This document shows, piece after piece, positions 9,143-17,393 of a stretch of DNA of 64,000 nucleotides. The DNA is from an uncultured Clostridium sp. (GTDB taxonomy: Bacteria > Bacillota > Clostridia > TANB77 > CAG-508). Every line of letters starts with the position of its first letter. Position 1 is the stretch's first letter. The stretch spans positions 1-64,000 of the forward strand of contig CAKNNA010000002.1 in assembly GCA_930989765.1 (NCBI GenBank), given 5' to 3'. The notes below the pieces were generated by a model. That model ran no database searches. It saw only the letters and a list, made by a program, of their open reading frames with translations, and had not been told where the DNA came from. Made by a program: the position numbers and the translations under genes.

Positions 9143-9571
9143 ATGAACAAAATAATACTATTAGGGAGACTAACAAAAGCTCCAGAAATAAGATTTTCAC
9201 AAACAAATAATATCAAAGTTGCATCATTTAGCCTAGCAGTAAATAGAAAGTATGTAAAAGAAGGAGAAGAAAGACAAGCAGATTTTTTCAATATAGTTGG
9301 ATATTCTAAACTTGCGGATTTTATTGAAAAATATCTAAAACAAGGTGTCCAAATATGCGTGTTAGGTAGACTACAGACAAGAAATTATGAAGATAAAAAT
9401 GGTATTAGAAGATATGTAACAGAAGTTATTGCAGAAGAAATAGATTTTGCTGATAGTTTTACAAAAATTGACGGAAATACTAATAGTACACAAGAAACTG
9501 TAAGTGAAGACTTAAAAGAAGATTCTTTATCAGAAGATTTTATTTCTAATGGTGATGATTTACCATTTTAA
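9143..9571 (+). CDS. ssb: Single-stranded DNA-binding protein
   Basis: A 142-residue SSB with an OB fold: MNKIILLGRLTKAPEIRFSQ, VASFSLAVNRKY, FFNIVGYSKLADFIEKYLKQGVQICVLGRLQTRNYEDKNG, then an acidic linker and the DDLPF tip that recruits partner proteins. It would coat transferred or replicating single strands of the ICE. Start supported by GAAAGGAAG. Its position directly after S6-like genes copies the chromosomal rpsF-ssb order. Confidence 0.95.
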   Translation: MNKIILLGRLTKAPEIRFSQTNNIKVASFSLAVNRKYVKEGEERQADFFNIVGYSKLADFIEKYLKQGVQICVLGRLQTRNYEDKNGIRRYVTEVIAEEIDFADSFTKIDGNTNSTQETVSEDLKEDSLSEDFISNGDDLPF

Positions 9572-9591
9572 TAGATTGGAGGAAACAAAAA

Positions 9592-9891
9592 ATGAAAATT
9601 AGTATAAATAGTTTTGATTATTGCCTTGAATTACCAGAAAATTATTTAAAAGTCATTAAAAAATATGCCAAAAGTGGAAATGTAAAGTTGGTAAAAGAAG
9701 ATGGTTATGAAACAGCAATAATAGAAATTGATTCATTAGAAATATTACCAAAATTTGAGAAAGACCTTAGAAAAGCTAGAGGTATTGTTGAAAGTTTAGA
9801 TTTTGCTGATATTCACGGACTTATTTTTAATACTATTGATGAAAAAAAAGAAATATATCAAATAACTATTTATGATAGTTATAATGAATGA
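9592..9891 (+). CDS. Hypothetical protein
   Basis: A 99-residue acidic alpha/beta protein. I recognise no domain; visible features are EILPKFEKDLRKARGIVESLDFADIHGLIF and two flanking strands. TTGGAGGAAAC precedes the ATG. It is tightly packed in the SSB operon; its stop overlaps the ribosome-binding region of the next gene, suggesting coupled translation. Confidence 0.65.
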   Translation: MKISINSFDYCLELPENYLKVIKKYAKSGNVKLVKEDGYETAIIEIDSLEILPKFEKDLRKARGIVESLDFADIHGLIFNTIDEKKEIYQITIYDSYNE

Positions 9892-9907
9892 AAGGAGAAA
9901 ATTAATT

Positions 9908-10249
9908 ATGCAAGAGTTAATAAATAATTACTTCAAAAAATTATGCAAAAATAAATTCTTCAAAAACGATGAGGAAGAAATTATTGGAAAAGCCAAAGAT
10001 GTTATTCAAAACTTAAATGAACAAATAGAGTATGTTATGAATGAGGAAAATGAAATTTCAGAAGAAGAAAGAGAGGCTATAGTAGATGAAGCGACAAAAT
10101 TAATACAAATAATCAATAATAAGTATTCTAATAAAGATGATGTAATTTGGCTTAATACTTCTCCTATGGATAATTTTTATTACTTACAGGAAAAAGAGTC
10201 TTTGTACGAAGAATTAAAAAAATATTACGAAGAATTGGAGGAAGAATAG
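9908..10249 (+). CDS. Acidic helical hypothetical protein
   Basis: A 113-residue, strongly acidic helical protein ending ELEEE. The open frame begins at 9872, but GAAAGGAG lies 9 bases before the ATG at 9908, and the upstream part overlaps the previous gene, so I start at 9908. Function unknown; the charge could suit a DNA-mimic or adaptor protein, but no evidence fixes this. Confidence 0.65.
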   Translation: MQELINNYFKKLCKNKFFKNDEEEIIGKAKDVIQNLNEQIEYVMNEENEISEEEREAIVDEATKLIQIINNKYSNKDDVIWLNTSPMDNFYYLQEKESLYEELKKYYEELEEE

Positions 10250-10250
10250 T

Positions 10251-10526
10251 ATGGAAACAAATATAGTAAGTGTAAAGTATGAAGATAGATATACGCCTAA
10301 AACTTTTAGTGGAAGAGCATATTCTTATATTACAACAATTCCATTAGAGGTTGGAGATTTAGTTGTAGCTCCTACAAGTTATGGAGAAAAAATTGCACGA
10401 GTATCAGAAATAAATGTTCCTGAAAGCAAGGTGTTGCTAATAAAACCTATGCTTAAATTAATTACAGATAAAATAGACAAGAAAAAATATTTGCAAGAGA
10501 ATCAAATACATAAGGAGGCTGCATAA
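10251..10526 (+). CDS. Hypothetical small beta-rich protein
   Basis: A 91-residue protein with GRAYSYITTIPLEVGDLVVAPTSYGEKIARVSEI, a pattern like a small SH3/KOW barrel, then a helix. Start and stop are packed tightly: it begins 2 bases after the preceding stop, and its own stop overlaps the next start as TAATG. It ends HKEAA; the GCTGCA codons lie between the next gene's AAGGAGG and its ATG. Confidence 0.65.
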   Translation: METNIVSVKYEDRYTPKTFSGRAYSYITTIPLEVGDLVVAPTSYGEKIARVSEINVPESKVLLIKPMLKLITDKIDKKKYLQENQIHKEAA

Positions 10527-10927
10527 TGACAGGTAAAGAAATAGCAAATATTCTAGTTCAAAGATTAGCTGAGATTGGTTTTATTGTTCATCAATATAAT
10601 GCTTATTCAACAAGTTCAATATATATAAAACTAGATTATGGACTTTCTTGTGGTATAAGAATAGCAGATCATCCTGGCAAAAAGAAATATAGTTATAGAT
10701 TTAATGTAATAAAAGATTATATTGGAGATAAGGTCATCATAAAAGATGGCCTTATTTGCCGATTTTATGATTTTACAGAACTAGAAGAAGTAATAAAAGC
10801 AGTTCAAAAAGAAAGAGAAGAAAAAATCAATAAATATGGCTTACAAAATTACAAAAAATACATGGAAAGAGAATCAAAAGATGATTTATATACAAGATTT
10901 AGAAAAATGGAGGTAAAAAAGAAATGA
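10526..10927 (+). CDS. Hypothetical protein
   Basis: A 133-residue protein, alpha/beta, with a charged C-terminal helix (AVQKEREEKINKYGLQNYKKYMERE). Translation starts in the TAATG overlap, with AAGGAGG inside the previous gene's end. The segment SIYIKLDYGLSCGIRIADHPGKKKYSYRFNVI looks like strands of a small fold I cannot name. It overlaps the pcfK-like gene by 4 bases. Confidence 0.65.
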   Translation: MTGKEIANILVQRLAEIGFIVHQYNAYSTSSIYIKLDYGLSCGIRIADHPGKKKYSYRFNVIKDYIGDKVIIKDGLICRFYDFTELEEVIKAVQKEREEKINKYGLQNYKKYMERESKDDLYTRFRKMEVKKK

Positions 10928-11340
10928 CTGGTTTTGAAAGATTAAAAGAACAAGTAAAAGACCAAGAAGACAAAGCATTGGTCCAAACAGTAGATTATCT
11001 ATTATCTCGTGAAGATATGGAACAAAAATATTTAAATGAAGAAAAAACACTTGAAGAAATGTGTAGTTTTATAAAAAACAAGGCTCATAAATATATGAAA
11101 AATGGATGGAATTATATTACTAATGAGGTTGTTTATTCGTGGGCTATTATGTATTTTTCATTACCAAATTCTTTTCTAAAGATAGAAAAGAAAAATGGAA
11201 TAGAAAACAAGTCGAAAACGCAAACATCTTCCAAAAAGGAAAACACTAAAAATAATGTTGTTTCGTTGGAAAAAGCAAAAGAAAATATGGAAAAGAAGAA
11301 AGAAACAGCTCAACTTTCTTTATTTGGAGGTGTTGTATAA
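10924..11340 (+). CDS. PcfK-like protein
   Basis: 138 residues matching the PcfK pattern of conjugative elements: MTGFERLKEQVKDQEDKALVQTVDYLLSREDMEQKYLNEEKTLEEMCSFIKNKA, then NEVVYSWAIMYF, a basic linker, and a short AQLSLF tail. PcfK genes are regularly paired with PcfJ, as here (TAATG overlap at 11338-11342). The molecular role is not established. It overlaps the preceding gene by 4 bases. Confidence 0.75.
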   Translation: MTGFERLKEQVKDQEDKALVQTVDYLLSREDMEQKYLNEEKTLEEMCSFIKNKAHKYMKNGWNYITNEVVYSWAIMYFSLPNSFLKIEKKNGIENKSKTQTSSKKENTKNNVVSLEKAKENMEKKKETAQLSLFGGVV

Positions 11341-12908
11341 TGAAACAGGAAGAAATAGACAAAATAATGAGAATAGTGGATAAAAGATGTAGATTACCTA
11401 AGAATTGGGAAGAATTTATAGAAAAAAATTCTTCTACCCATCATATTTTTATAAAAGATAAAAAGACAAAAGAATTATATTGCACTCATTGTAATAAAAC
11501 TTTTAATGATACTACAGTAAAAGTTAGAGATTATATAAAATGTCCTTACTGCAATCAAGAGGCAATAGTTTATGGTGCTAATTTTTATAACAAATATTTT
11601 ATAGATTCTGTATTATTAGTTCAAAGATATGATAAGCAAATTGTTATTAGAGTATTTGAAATATATTCATATTTTGAAAAAGAGGACAAACATATTCATA
11701 AACATTGGATTGAATATGCTAGAATATTACCAAAAATCGGCAAATTTATAGGCAATAATGTTGCTATTGGTTGGTATGGAAATATGGTAGTTTATCATGG
11801 TTACAAAAAACTAAATTGGTATAAATATAATGGACATAGATATTTTACCGATTTTCCCGCATATCCATATAGTAAAAAAAGATTAGTAAAAGGTACTAAT
11901 TTAGAGTATGCTCCTATAGATGAATTTTTGAATAGATTTTCATATTATGGTTTAAATTACTTGGATGTTTTACAGTTAGCAGTATATGAAAGTTTTGAAT
12001 TACTATGGAAAATGAATTTGTGCGAATTATGTTTTTATTCTAAAAGATTAAATAAAAAAGGAAATTTTCAAAAACGCTTTGGTGTTCCTAAAGATTTTTT
12101 AGAATTTATGCAAAAAAACAATGTGTCATACAAGGATTTGATATTATTACAACTTTTTCAAAAAGCAGATAAAAAAATACTTCAAGAATATAGGTGGACT
12201 AATATTAATTATTTAAGATTTTTATTTAAAAAACAAATTTTTTATGCATTTGTTAATTCCGGTAATTCAATAGAGAAGGATAATATAGTTATTCTTAAAG
12301 AAATAGAAAAATATGTACCATTAAAAAAATTGAATAATTATTCTTTTGGTTTAAAAAATTTAATTATATATAGAGACTATTTAAAAATGTCTGAAAAAAT
12401 GGGATTACATTATAAATCAAAAAAAGATTTATTTCCAACAGATTTAATTTCAAGGCATGATGAACTACAAAATAAAATAAAAGTTGCAAATGATATGAAT
12501 ACACAATTTGCTACTTTCTTGAGATATTTAGAATTATCAAAATACACCTATGAAGATGGAAAATACATTATATTTCCTGTTCCAAGTGTTGATGATTTAG
12601 TAGAAGAAGGAAAAAAACAAGGGAATTGTGTTGCTACATATTTAGATAGATATATTGATAAGGAATCTGATATATATCTTATAAGAGATTTGACTTTTCC
12701 TAATAATTCTTTAATTACTTTAGAATTTAAAAATGATCATATAGCACAAAAGGAATTACCAAATCACAGTCGAGAATTTACAGAAGAACAATTAAATTTT
12801 ATTGATAAATGGTTAGGTTATAGATACTTTATTGACCAAAAAGAAAAATATAAGAAAAAACAAGAGATTAAAGTTATCAAATATAACTTTAAAAATAGGG
12901 CTGCCTAA
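11340..12908 (+). CDS. PcfJ-like protein
   Basis: 522 residues. The N-terminal part carries two CxxC pairs (CTHC and CPYC, about residues 45-75), likely a zinc ribbon. The C-terminal part shows the PcfJ signature region VDDLVEEGKKQGNCVATYLDRYIDKESDIYLIR followed by HSREFTEEQLNFIDKWL. PcfJ proteins are found in conjugative plasmids and ICEs next to PcfK; their function is unclear. Start overlaps the pcfK stop. Ends NRAA. Confidence 0.8.
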   Translation: MKQEEIDKIMRIVDKRCRLPKNWEEFIEKNSSTHHIFIKDKKTKELYCTHCNKTFNDTTVKVRDYIKCPYCNQEAIVYGANFYNKYFIDSVLLVQRYDKQIVIRVFEIYSYFEKEDKHIHKHWIEYARILPKIGKFIGNNVAIGWYGNMVVYHGYKKLNWYKYNGHRYFTDFPAYPYSKKRLVKGTNLEYAPIDEFLNRFSYYGLNYLDVLQLAVYESFELLWKMNLCELCFYSKRLNKKGNFQKRFGVPKDFLEFMQKNNVSYKDLILLQLFQKADKKILQEYRWTNINYLRFLFKKQIFYAFVNSGNSIEKDNIVILKEIEKYVPLKKLNNYSFGLKNLIIYRDYLKMSEKMGLHYKSKKDLFPTDLISRHDELQNKIKVANDMNTQFATFLRYLELSKYTYEDGKYIIFPVPSVDDLVEEGKKQGNCVATYLDRYIDKESDIYLIRDLTFPNNSLITLEFKNDHIAQKELPNHSREFTEEQLNFIDKWLGYRYFIDQKEKYKKKQEIKVIKYNFKNRAA

Positions 12909-12923
12909 AAGGAGGAAAATAAA

Positions 12924-13775
12924 ATGAAACATAAAATAAATAGAAAAACTAGAGCAAAAGAGATATTTGATAAAGTAGTAAAAAATGTTCAAACTATTGT
13001 AGCAAATGGAGAATATGAAAAATATTTAAAATTTCAAAATCAATTTACTAAATATAGTTTTAATAATATTGTTTTAATATATAGTCAATTCCCTGATGCT
13101 ACTAATGTTGCTGGAAAAGCAAAATGGAAAGAAGTTGGACGAGAGTTAATTGAAGGTGCAAAAAGGATACAAATAACTGCGGGAATGCCAGCACAAGGAA
13201 AGACAAAAGTTAAAAAAGTTATAGATGGCAAAGAAGTTGAAGAAGAACAAACATATAATTATATAGCATATAAACAAGTATATGTATATGATATATCTCA
13301 AACTGTTGGAGAACCAATACCACTACAAATTAAAATGCTTGATAGTGAAAATATGGGTTCTTTTTTTGATAAATTAAAACAATTTAGTAAATTTCCAATA
13401 TATGAAGAAATTTTATATGGAGGATTAAAAGGTTTTTATAGTCCTAAAAATAAAACAATTACAATAGACAAAAAATTATCTATTGATGCGAAAGTAGCAG
13501 TATTATTGCATGAATTGACACATGGAATATATGATGATTTTGATTATAAGACTGATAAAAATTTATCTGAAACATTTGTTGAATCCGTTGCTTATATAGT
13601 AGCAGATTATTTTGGACTTGATAATTCTATGTGTAGTTTTAATTATATCACCAAATATGCTAATGGTAATCCCAATATTTTAATTGATTTAGGTACAAAA
13701 ATAAAAAAATGTGCAAGTGAATTTATAAAAAATATTGAAGAATTTGAGCTTCAAGAGGAACAACTTGCTGCTTAA
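12924..13775 (+). CDS. ArdC-like antirestriction protein (ssDNA-binding plus metallopeptidase)
   Basis: 283 residues. The N-terminal half is the ArdC/LtrC single-strand-binding domain (KFQNQFTKYSFNNIVLIYSQFPDATNVAGKAKWKEVGRELIEGAKRI). The C-terminal half is a zinc metallopeptidase-like domain with HELTHGIYDDF and a downstream Glu in SETFVESVAYIVADYFGLD. ArdC proteins protect incoming single-stranded DNA from restriction during conjugation. AAAGGAGG precedes the ATG. Ends QLAA. Confidence 0.85.
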   Translation: MKHKINRKTRAKEIFDKVVKNVQTIVANGEYEKYLKFQNQFTKYSFNNIVLIYSQFPDATNVAGKAKWKEVGRELIEGAKRIQITAGMPAQGKTKVKKVIDGKEVEEEQTYNYIAYKQVYVYDISQTVGEPIPLQIKMLDSENMGSFFDKLKQFSKFPIYEEILYGGLKGFYSPKNKTITIDKKLSIDAKVAVLLHELTHGIYDDFDYKTDKNLSETFVESVAYIVADYFGLDNSMCSFNYITKYANGNPNILIDLGTKIKKCASEFIKNIEEFELQEEQLAA

Positions 13776-13791
13776 ATGAAAGGAGAGTACT

Positions 13792-14676
13792 ATGCAAAGT
13801 ATTATTAGTTATTCTAATAGAGGCAATTATGGTGATTCGTTTTATAGAGGAAACTGTTCTGGAAATGTGATAAAAGACTTAATAAAGCATTTTTATCCAG
13901 GCAGTTTAAAACCACAAAAATTCATTGAAATTTTTAGTGGTGGTGGTACGGGAAAAGATGTAGCAAAAGAATTAAATATATCCAATAGTTTGCATTTAGA
14001 TTTAAATAATGGATGGGATGCTCTAATAGATGAAATTCCAAGTGGTGCTGATTTTATTTTCTCCCATCCTCCCTATTGGGATATTATTAGTTATGCAAAA
14101 CAAAGAGGTAATTATAATGTAAATGATTTATCTAATAATATGGATTATGAAGAATTTATCAATAAATTAAATTTAGTAAATGAAAAAATATATCATTCTC
14201 TAATTGTAGGTGGTATACATGCAATACTAATAGGAGATGTAAGAAAACAAGGTAAGTATTATAGCATTATAAAAGATATGAATTGGTATGGAGATTTAGA
14301 AAGTCATATTATAAAAATTCAATATAATTGTCTATCTGATAATAAAATATATAACAATGATAATTTCATTCCAATTAAACACGAGCATTTACTTGTATTT
14401 AAGAAAAATAAAATATGGATATTTAATATAAAAGTTACTAATTCTATTAAAGAAAACATAATGAATGCTACTAATATTACTTGGAGAGATTTGATACAAG
14501 CAACTATTGAATATCTAAAAGATAGAGCAACTATTGATGAAATATATAATATATTAATTAAATCTAAAAAGGCTCAAAATAATAAATATGTCAGAGAAAA
14601 AATTAGACAGACATTAAACAATAGTACTAACTTTAGAAAAGTAAAACATGTATGGATCTTATGTATAAAAAAATAA
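13792..14676 (+). CDS. DNA methylase (N4/N6 amino-methyltransferase type)
   Basis: 294 residues. FIEIFSGGGTGKDVAKEL fits the SAM-binding motif I, HLDLNNGWDAL follows as motif II, and FIFSHPPYWDIISY is a catalytic motif IV (S/H-PPYW). The last 80 residues (ITWRDLIQATIEYLKDRATIDEIYNIL) look like a helix-turn-helix-type module. No restriction enzyme is adjacent, so it is an orphan methylase, probably shielding the element in new hosts. AAAGGAG precedes the ATG. Confidence 0.8.
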   Translation: MQSIISYSNRGNYGDSFYRGNCSGNVIKDLIKHFYPGSLKPQKFIEIFSGGGTGKDVAKELNISNSLHLDLNNGWDALIDEIPSGADFIFSHPPYWDIISYAKQRGNYNVNDLSNNMDYEEFINKLNLVNEKIYHSLIVGGIHAILIGDVRKQGKYYSIIKDMNWYGDLESHIIKIQYNCLSDNKIYNNDNFIPIKHEHLLVFKKNKIWIFNIKVTNSIKENIMNATNITWRDLIQATIEYLKDRATIDEIYNILIKSKKAQNNKYVREKIRQTLNNSTNFRKVKHVWILCIKK

Positions 14677-14697
14677 ATTTAAAGGAGAAAAATAAGT

Positions 14698-15045
14698 ATG
14701 ATAATTGAGTATGAAATAAGTAAATATGTAAAAGAAATGCAAAAAATAGAAATTAAAGATACTAAAAATGTGTTCTTAAAAGGAAAAAATCCTTTTGATA
14801 ATTTAGATACTTATTTTGGAATATGGGTAAATAATAAACAAATATCCATTGTAACAATTATAAGTTATAGAACAATTACATATAAACATTATCTAAATGA
14901 AAATTTATCTACTATATGTGATATACAAGAATATTTAAAACATAATGACAGTGTAGTTATTATTGATAAAAAAGAGTTTGAAAAACAAATAAATCATATA
15001 AAATCAATATTTGAAATAGGAGGTAAAGATGGACGATTTAACTAA
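14698..15045 (+). CDS. Hypothetical protein
   Basis: A 115-residue protein of unknown function with alternating strands (FGIWVNNKQISIVTIISYRTITYKHYL) and a C-terminal helix. AAAGGAG precedes the ATG. Its end overlaps the start of the next small gene by 17 bases in another frame. Confidence 0.6.
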   Translation: MIIEYEISKYVKEMQKIEIKDTKNVFLKGKNPFDNLDTYFGIWVNNKQISIVTIISYRTITYKHYLNENLSTICDIQEYLKHNDSVVIIDKKEFEKQINHIKSIFEIGGKDGRFN

Positions 15046-15193
15046 ATGTAATACAGATTATTTACTTGAACTTGCCTATGTATTTAAAAAACAAGGCAAA
15101 AAACAATTCTATGAAAGAGTAGTAAAAGAATTAAATAGAAGAGATATAACTGTAACAAATGAATTACTTTTAAAATATAAAATTGATTTATAA
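15029..15193 (+). CDS. Small hypothetical protein, 54 residues
   Basis: MDDLTKCNTDYLLELAYVF starts after an AGGAGG at the right distance and runs to a stop followed at once by the next gene's AAGGAG. Helical and basic. It looks real because of the ribosome-binding site, the tight packing and the lack of any other frame in this stretch. Confidence 0.55.
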   Translation: MDDLTKCNTDYLLELAYVFKKQGKKQFYERVVKELNRRDITVTNELLLKYKIDL

Positions 15194-15204
15194 GGAGAAA
15201 GTTT

Positions 15205-15372
15205 ATGTTTAAATTATATAAAAAAGAAAAATTATTATTAGTTGCACCTTATTGGGAGGATTTAGTGAACTTTGTAGAAATCATAAAGAAATATAATAAG
15301 AAATTTATTAATAGGAAGGATTTTATTATAAAGTGTAACGACGAACTATTTTATTATTGGAAAAGAAAATAA
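15205..15372 (+). CDS. Small basic hypothetical protein, 55 residues
   Basis: An ATG at 15205 follows AAGGAGAAAG; the product is basic and aromatic (LLLVAPYWEDLVNFVEIIKKY). It lies 11 bases after the preceding stop and 19 before the next ATG. Function unknown. Confidence 0.55.
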   Translation: MFKLYKKEKLLLVAPYWEDLVNFVEIIKKYNKKFINRKDFIIKCNDELFYYWKRK

Positions 15373-15391
15373 AAAGAAAGGAATCAAAAAT

Positions 15392-16480
15392 ATGGATAGA
15401 TTAGATTATCAGGAAGTTGTAAAACATATAAATATACTAAATGTAGCATATCATTTATGTTTAGAAATAGTAGATCAAAAAGGATATGAAATTAAAGCAA
15501 TATGCCCTTTTTGTGGTTATAATAAAAATAGTAAAATACCAACCCTATCTTTAAATTCTACTAATAATAAATATCATTGTGTAAGGTGTGGTGCTGGTGG
15601 ATTCTCAATAGGTTTATATGCACGAGTAAGAGGAATTGACAATAAAAGGGCATATAAAGAATTAATTGAAAAAGAATGTTATTCTCAAAATAGAACAGCT
15701 GTAGAAATCAGCCCTATAAATTTATTAGCAGATATCGAAATTAGAGATATGGTATATCGAGATTTATTAAATATGCTAAGATTAGAAGGTCAACATAGAA
15801 ATTATTTGAGAAAAATGGGATTATTAAATAATTCTATTGAAGATAATTTGTATCGTACAGTACCTAAAAACTATATAAAAAGAAGAATAATAGCTCATAA
15901 TTTATCTAAAAAATATGATTTATCAGGAATACCTGGTCTATTCCAAGAGGAAGATTTTAAATGGTGCTTTAATAGATATGATGGTTTCTTTGTACCAGTT
16001 TTCAATGAAGATGGATGCATACAAGGTCTATCAATTCATTTAGATAAGCCATTTAATGATTCTGAAGATATATGGTTTTCAAGTAGTGGTAAAATAAATG
16101 GAACAGCTACCAAAAATTATATAATGAAAAGTAACATATCTGTAGATACTCAAAATGTTATTTTAACAGATAATTTTATTTTAGGCCATCTTATAAAAGA
16201 TGCATTAAATTTACCAGTTATTAGTTTTCAAAATATTTCTAATTCATATATGATTTTAAAAGAGATACAAAATACTAATATAAGAAATATTACTTTTGTT
16301 ATAAGAATTCCTAATTGTAACAATAATTTAGATTATATAATAAATCGTATATTTCGTGATTTATTGCCATTAGGCTATAATTTAGATACTAAATGCATTG
16401 ATAATTATAACGATATCTTTAAAATAGATTTTTTTGATGAAATATTTGATATTAATTATATATCAAATAAAGTTGCTTAA
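15392..16480 (+). CDS. CHC2 zinc-finger primase-like protein
   Basis: 362 residues. The N-terminus has a DnaG-type zinc finger: CPFC and CVRC separated by about 35 residues, with GGFSIGLYARV after it. The C-terminal half has a weak Toprim-like core (VILTDNFILGHLIKDALNLPVISF and NITFVIRIPN) without clear catalytic acidic residues. It could prime the transferred strand or be an inactive relative. It is the last gene of the rightward operon and ends at a strong terminator. Confidence 0.75.
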   Translation: MDRLDYQEVVKHINILNVAYHLCLEIVDQKGYEIKAICPFCGYNKNSKIPTLSLNSTNNKYHCVRCGAGGFSIGLYARVRGIDNKRAYKELIEKECYSQNRTAVEISPINLLADIEIRDMVYRDLLNMLRLEGQHRNYLRKMGLLNNSIEDNLYRTVPKNYIKRRIIAHNLSKKYDLSGIPGLFQEEDFKWCFNRYDGFFVPVFNEDGCIQGLSIHLDKPFNDSEDIWFSSSGKINGTATKNYIMKSNISVDTQNVILTDNFILGHLIKDALNLPVISFQNISNSYMILKEIQNTNIRNITFVIRIPNCNNNLDYIINRIFRDLLPLGYNLDTKCIDNYNDIFKIDFFDEIFDINYISNKVA

Positions 16481-16484
16481 TTAT

Positions 16485-16524
16485 AAATAGTCTATTCTTT
16501 TTTTGAGAGTAGACTATTTTTTTA
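16485..16524 (+). terminator. Terminator of the rightward operon
   Basis: AAATAGTCTA (16485-16494) pairs with TAGACTATTT (16510-16519), and a T run follows. It lies just after the primase-like gene. Confidence 0.8.
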
Positions 16525-16530
16525 TTGTAT

Positions 16531-16590
16531 TTTTATGATATTATAATAAAAAAAGACTATTTTTTTTTCTCATTTTATGATATTATAATA
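16531..16590 (+). promoter_or_regulatory. Duplicated promoter-like repeat with TATAAT
   Basis: TTTTATGATATTATAATA occurs at 16531-16548 and again at 16573-16590, each preceded by AGACTATTTTTTT. Both contain TATAAT as a -10. No good -35 is seen at normal spacing, so the conserved ATGATAT block may be bound by another factor. The same 18-mer recurs at 17109-17126. Confidence 0.55.
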
Positions 16591-16634
16591 AAAACTTTAA
16601 TTTGTATTTATAAATTAGAAAGAGAGGAAAAAAT

Positions 16635-17054
16635 ATGAGTGGTAAACAAAAAATTTTTATTATAATAGGAATTATAATAATTATTGTAGTGAGTTTTATG
16701 GTTGGCTTATTTATAGGAAAAAGGAGTATAGTAAATGATGATTTAGCAATTAGTAATGTAGTATATGGTCAAACATTTTATGCAAAAATTGAAAGCATAA
16801 AACAATATAATGATGGTAGTTTTCATGTTAATGTAAAAGGTCTAGAAGTAAATGATATAAATTATAGGGGGAATTTTACATTTAAAGTAGATGATAGTAT
16901 AAAAATGACTTGGAGAGGCGAAGAAGTTAAAGTCACAGATTTAAAAGAGGGAAGTAATATATCAATTACTTTTACTGATGAAATAATTAATGAAATTAGT
17001 CCTACACTATTAGAAGAAGTAGTAAAAATACAAATTTTAGATGATGAAAGATAA
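16635..17054 (+). CDS. Membrane-anchored DUF3221-like protein
   Basis: 139 residues: one N-terminal membrane anchor (IFIIIGIIIIIVVSFMVGLFIG), then an extracellular OB-like beta domain (FYAKIESIKQYNDGSFHVNVKGLEVNDINYRGNFTFKV). It resembles small DUF3221-type envelope proteins; that assignment is by eye. It has its own promoter repeat and a terminator, so it is a separate cargo unit. AGAGAGG precedes the ATG. Confidence 0.65.
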   Translation: MSGKQKIFIIIGIIIIIVVSFMVGLFIGKRSIVNDDLAISNVVYGQTFYAKIESIKQYNDGSFHVNVKGLEVNDINYRGNFTFKVDDSIKMTWRGEEVKVTDLKEGSNISITFTDEIINEISPTLLEEVVKIQILDDER

Positions 17055-17074
17055 CAGCAACTTACAATTTCTAA

Positions 17075-17111
17075 AATTACTTTATACGAAAGTATAGAGT
17101 AATTTTTTTTT
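17075..17111 (+). terminator. Hairpin terminator
   Basis: AATTACTTTATAC (17075-17087) pairs with GTATAGAGTAATT (17092-17104) around a GAAA loop and ends in a T run. The T run merges into the next promoter repeat. Confidence 0.75.
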
Positions 17112-17126
17112 TATGATATTATAATA
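17109..17126 (+). promoter_or_regulatory. Third copy of the promoter-like repeat
   Basis: TTTTATGATATTATAATA, identical to the copies at 16531 and 16573, stands 35 bases before the next cargo gene. Confidence 0.55.
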
Positions 17127-17160
17127 GAAATACTAATTTATAGTTTGGAGGAGATTCTCT

Positions 17161-17361
17161 ATGAAAGATAAAAATGTTAGAAATAGTGGAATGGGATTTA
17201 TAAGTGTATTAACTTTAATATTTGTTGTATTAAAATTGACAAATAATATTAGTTGGTCTTGGATATGGGTACTATCACCAATTTGGATTTCAATAATATT
17301 AATTATTTTAATATTTGGAATAATTTTAGTTGCTGGAAGAATAAAAAAAGGAAAATGGTAA
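17161..17361 (+). CDS. Small two-helix membrane protein
   Basis: 66 residues with two predicted membrane helices (FISVLTLIFVVLKLTN and WVLSPIWISIILIILIFGIILVAG) and a basic end. Similar small membrane proteins are frequent ICE and phage passengers. Function unknown. TTGGAGGAGA precedes the ATG. Confidence 0.65.
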   Translation: MKDKNVRNSGMGFISVLTLIFVVLKLTNNISWSWIWVLSPIWISIILIILIFGIILVAGRIKKGKW

Positions 17362-17393
17362 TAAAAACAATTAATAATTTTTAGAGGTGAAAA

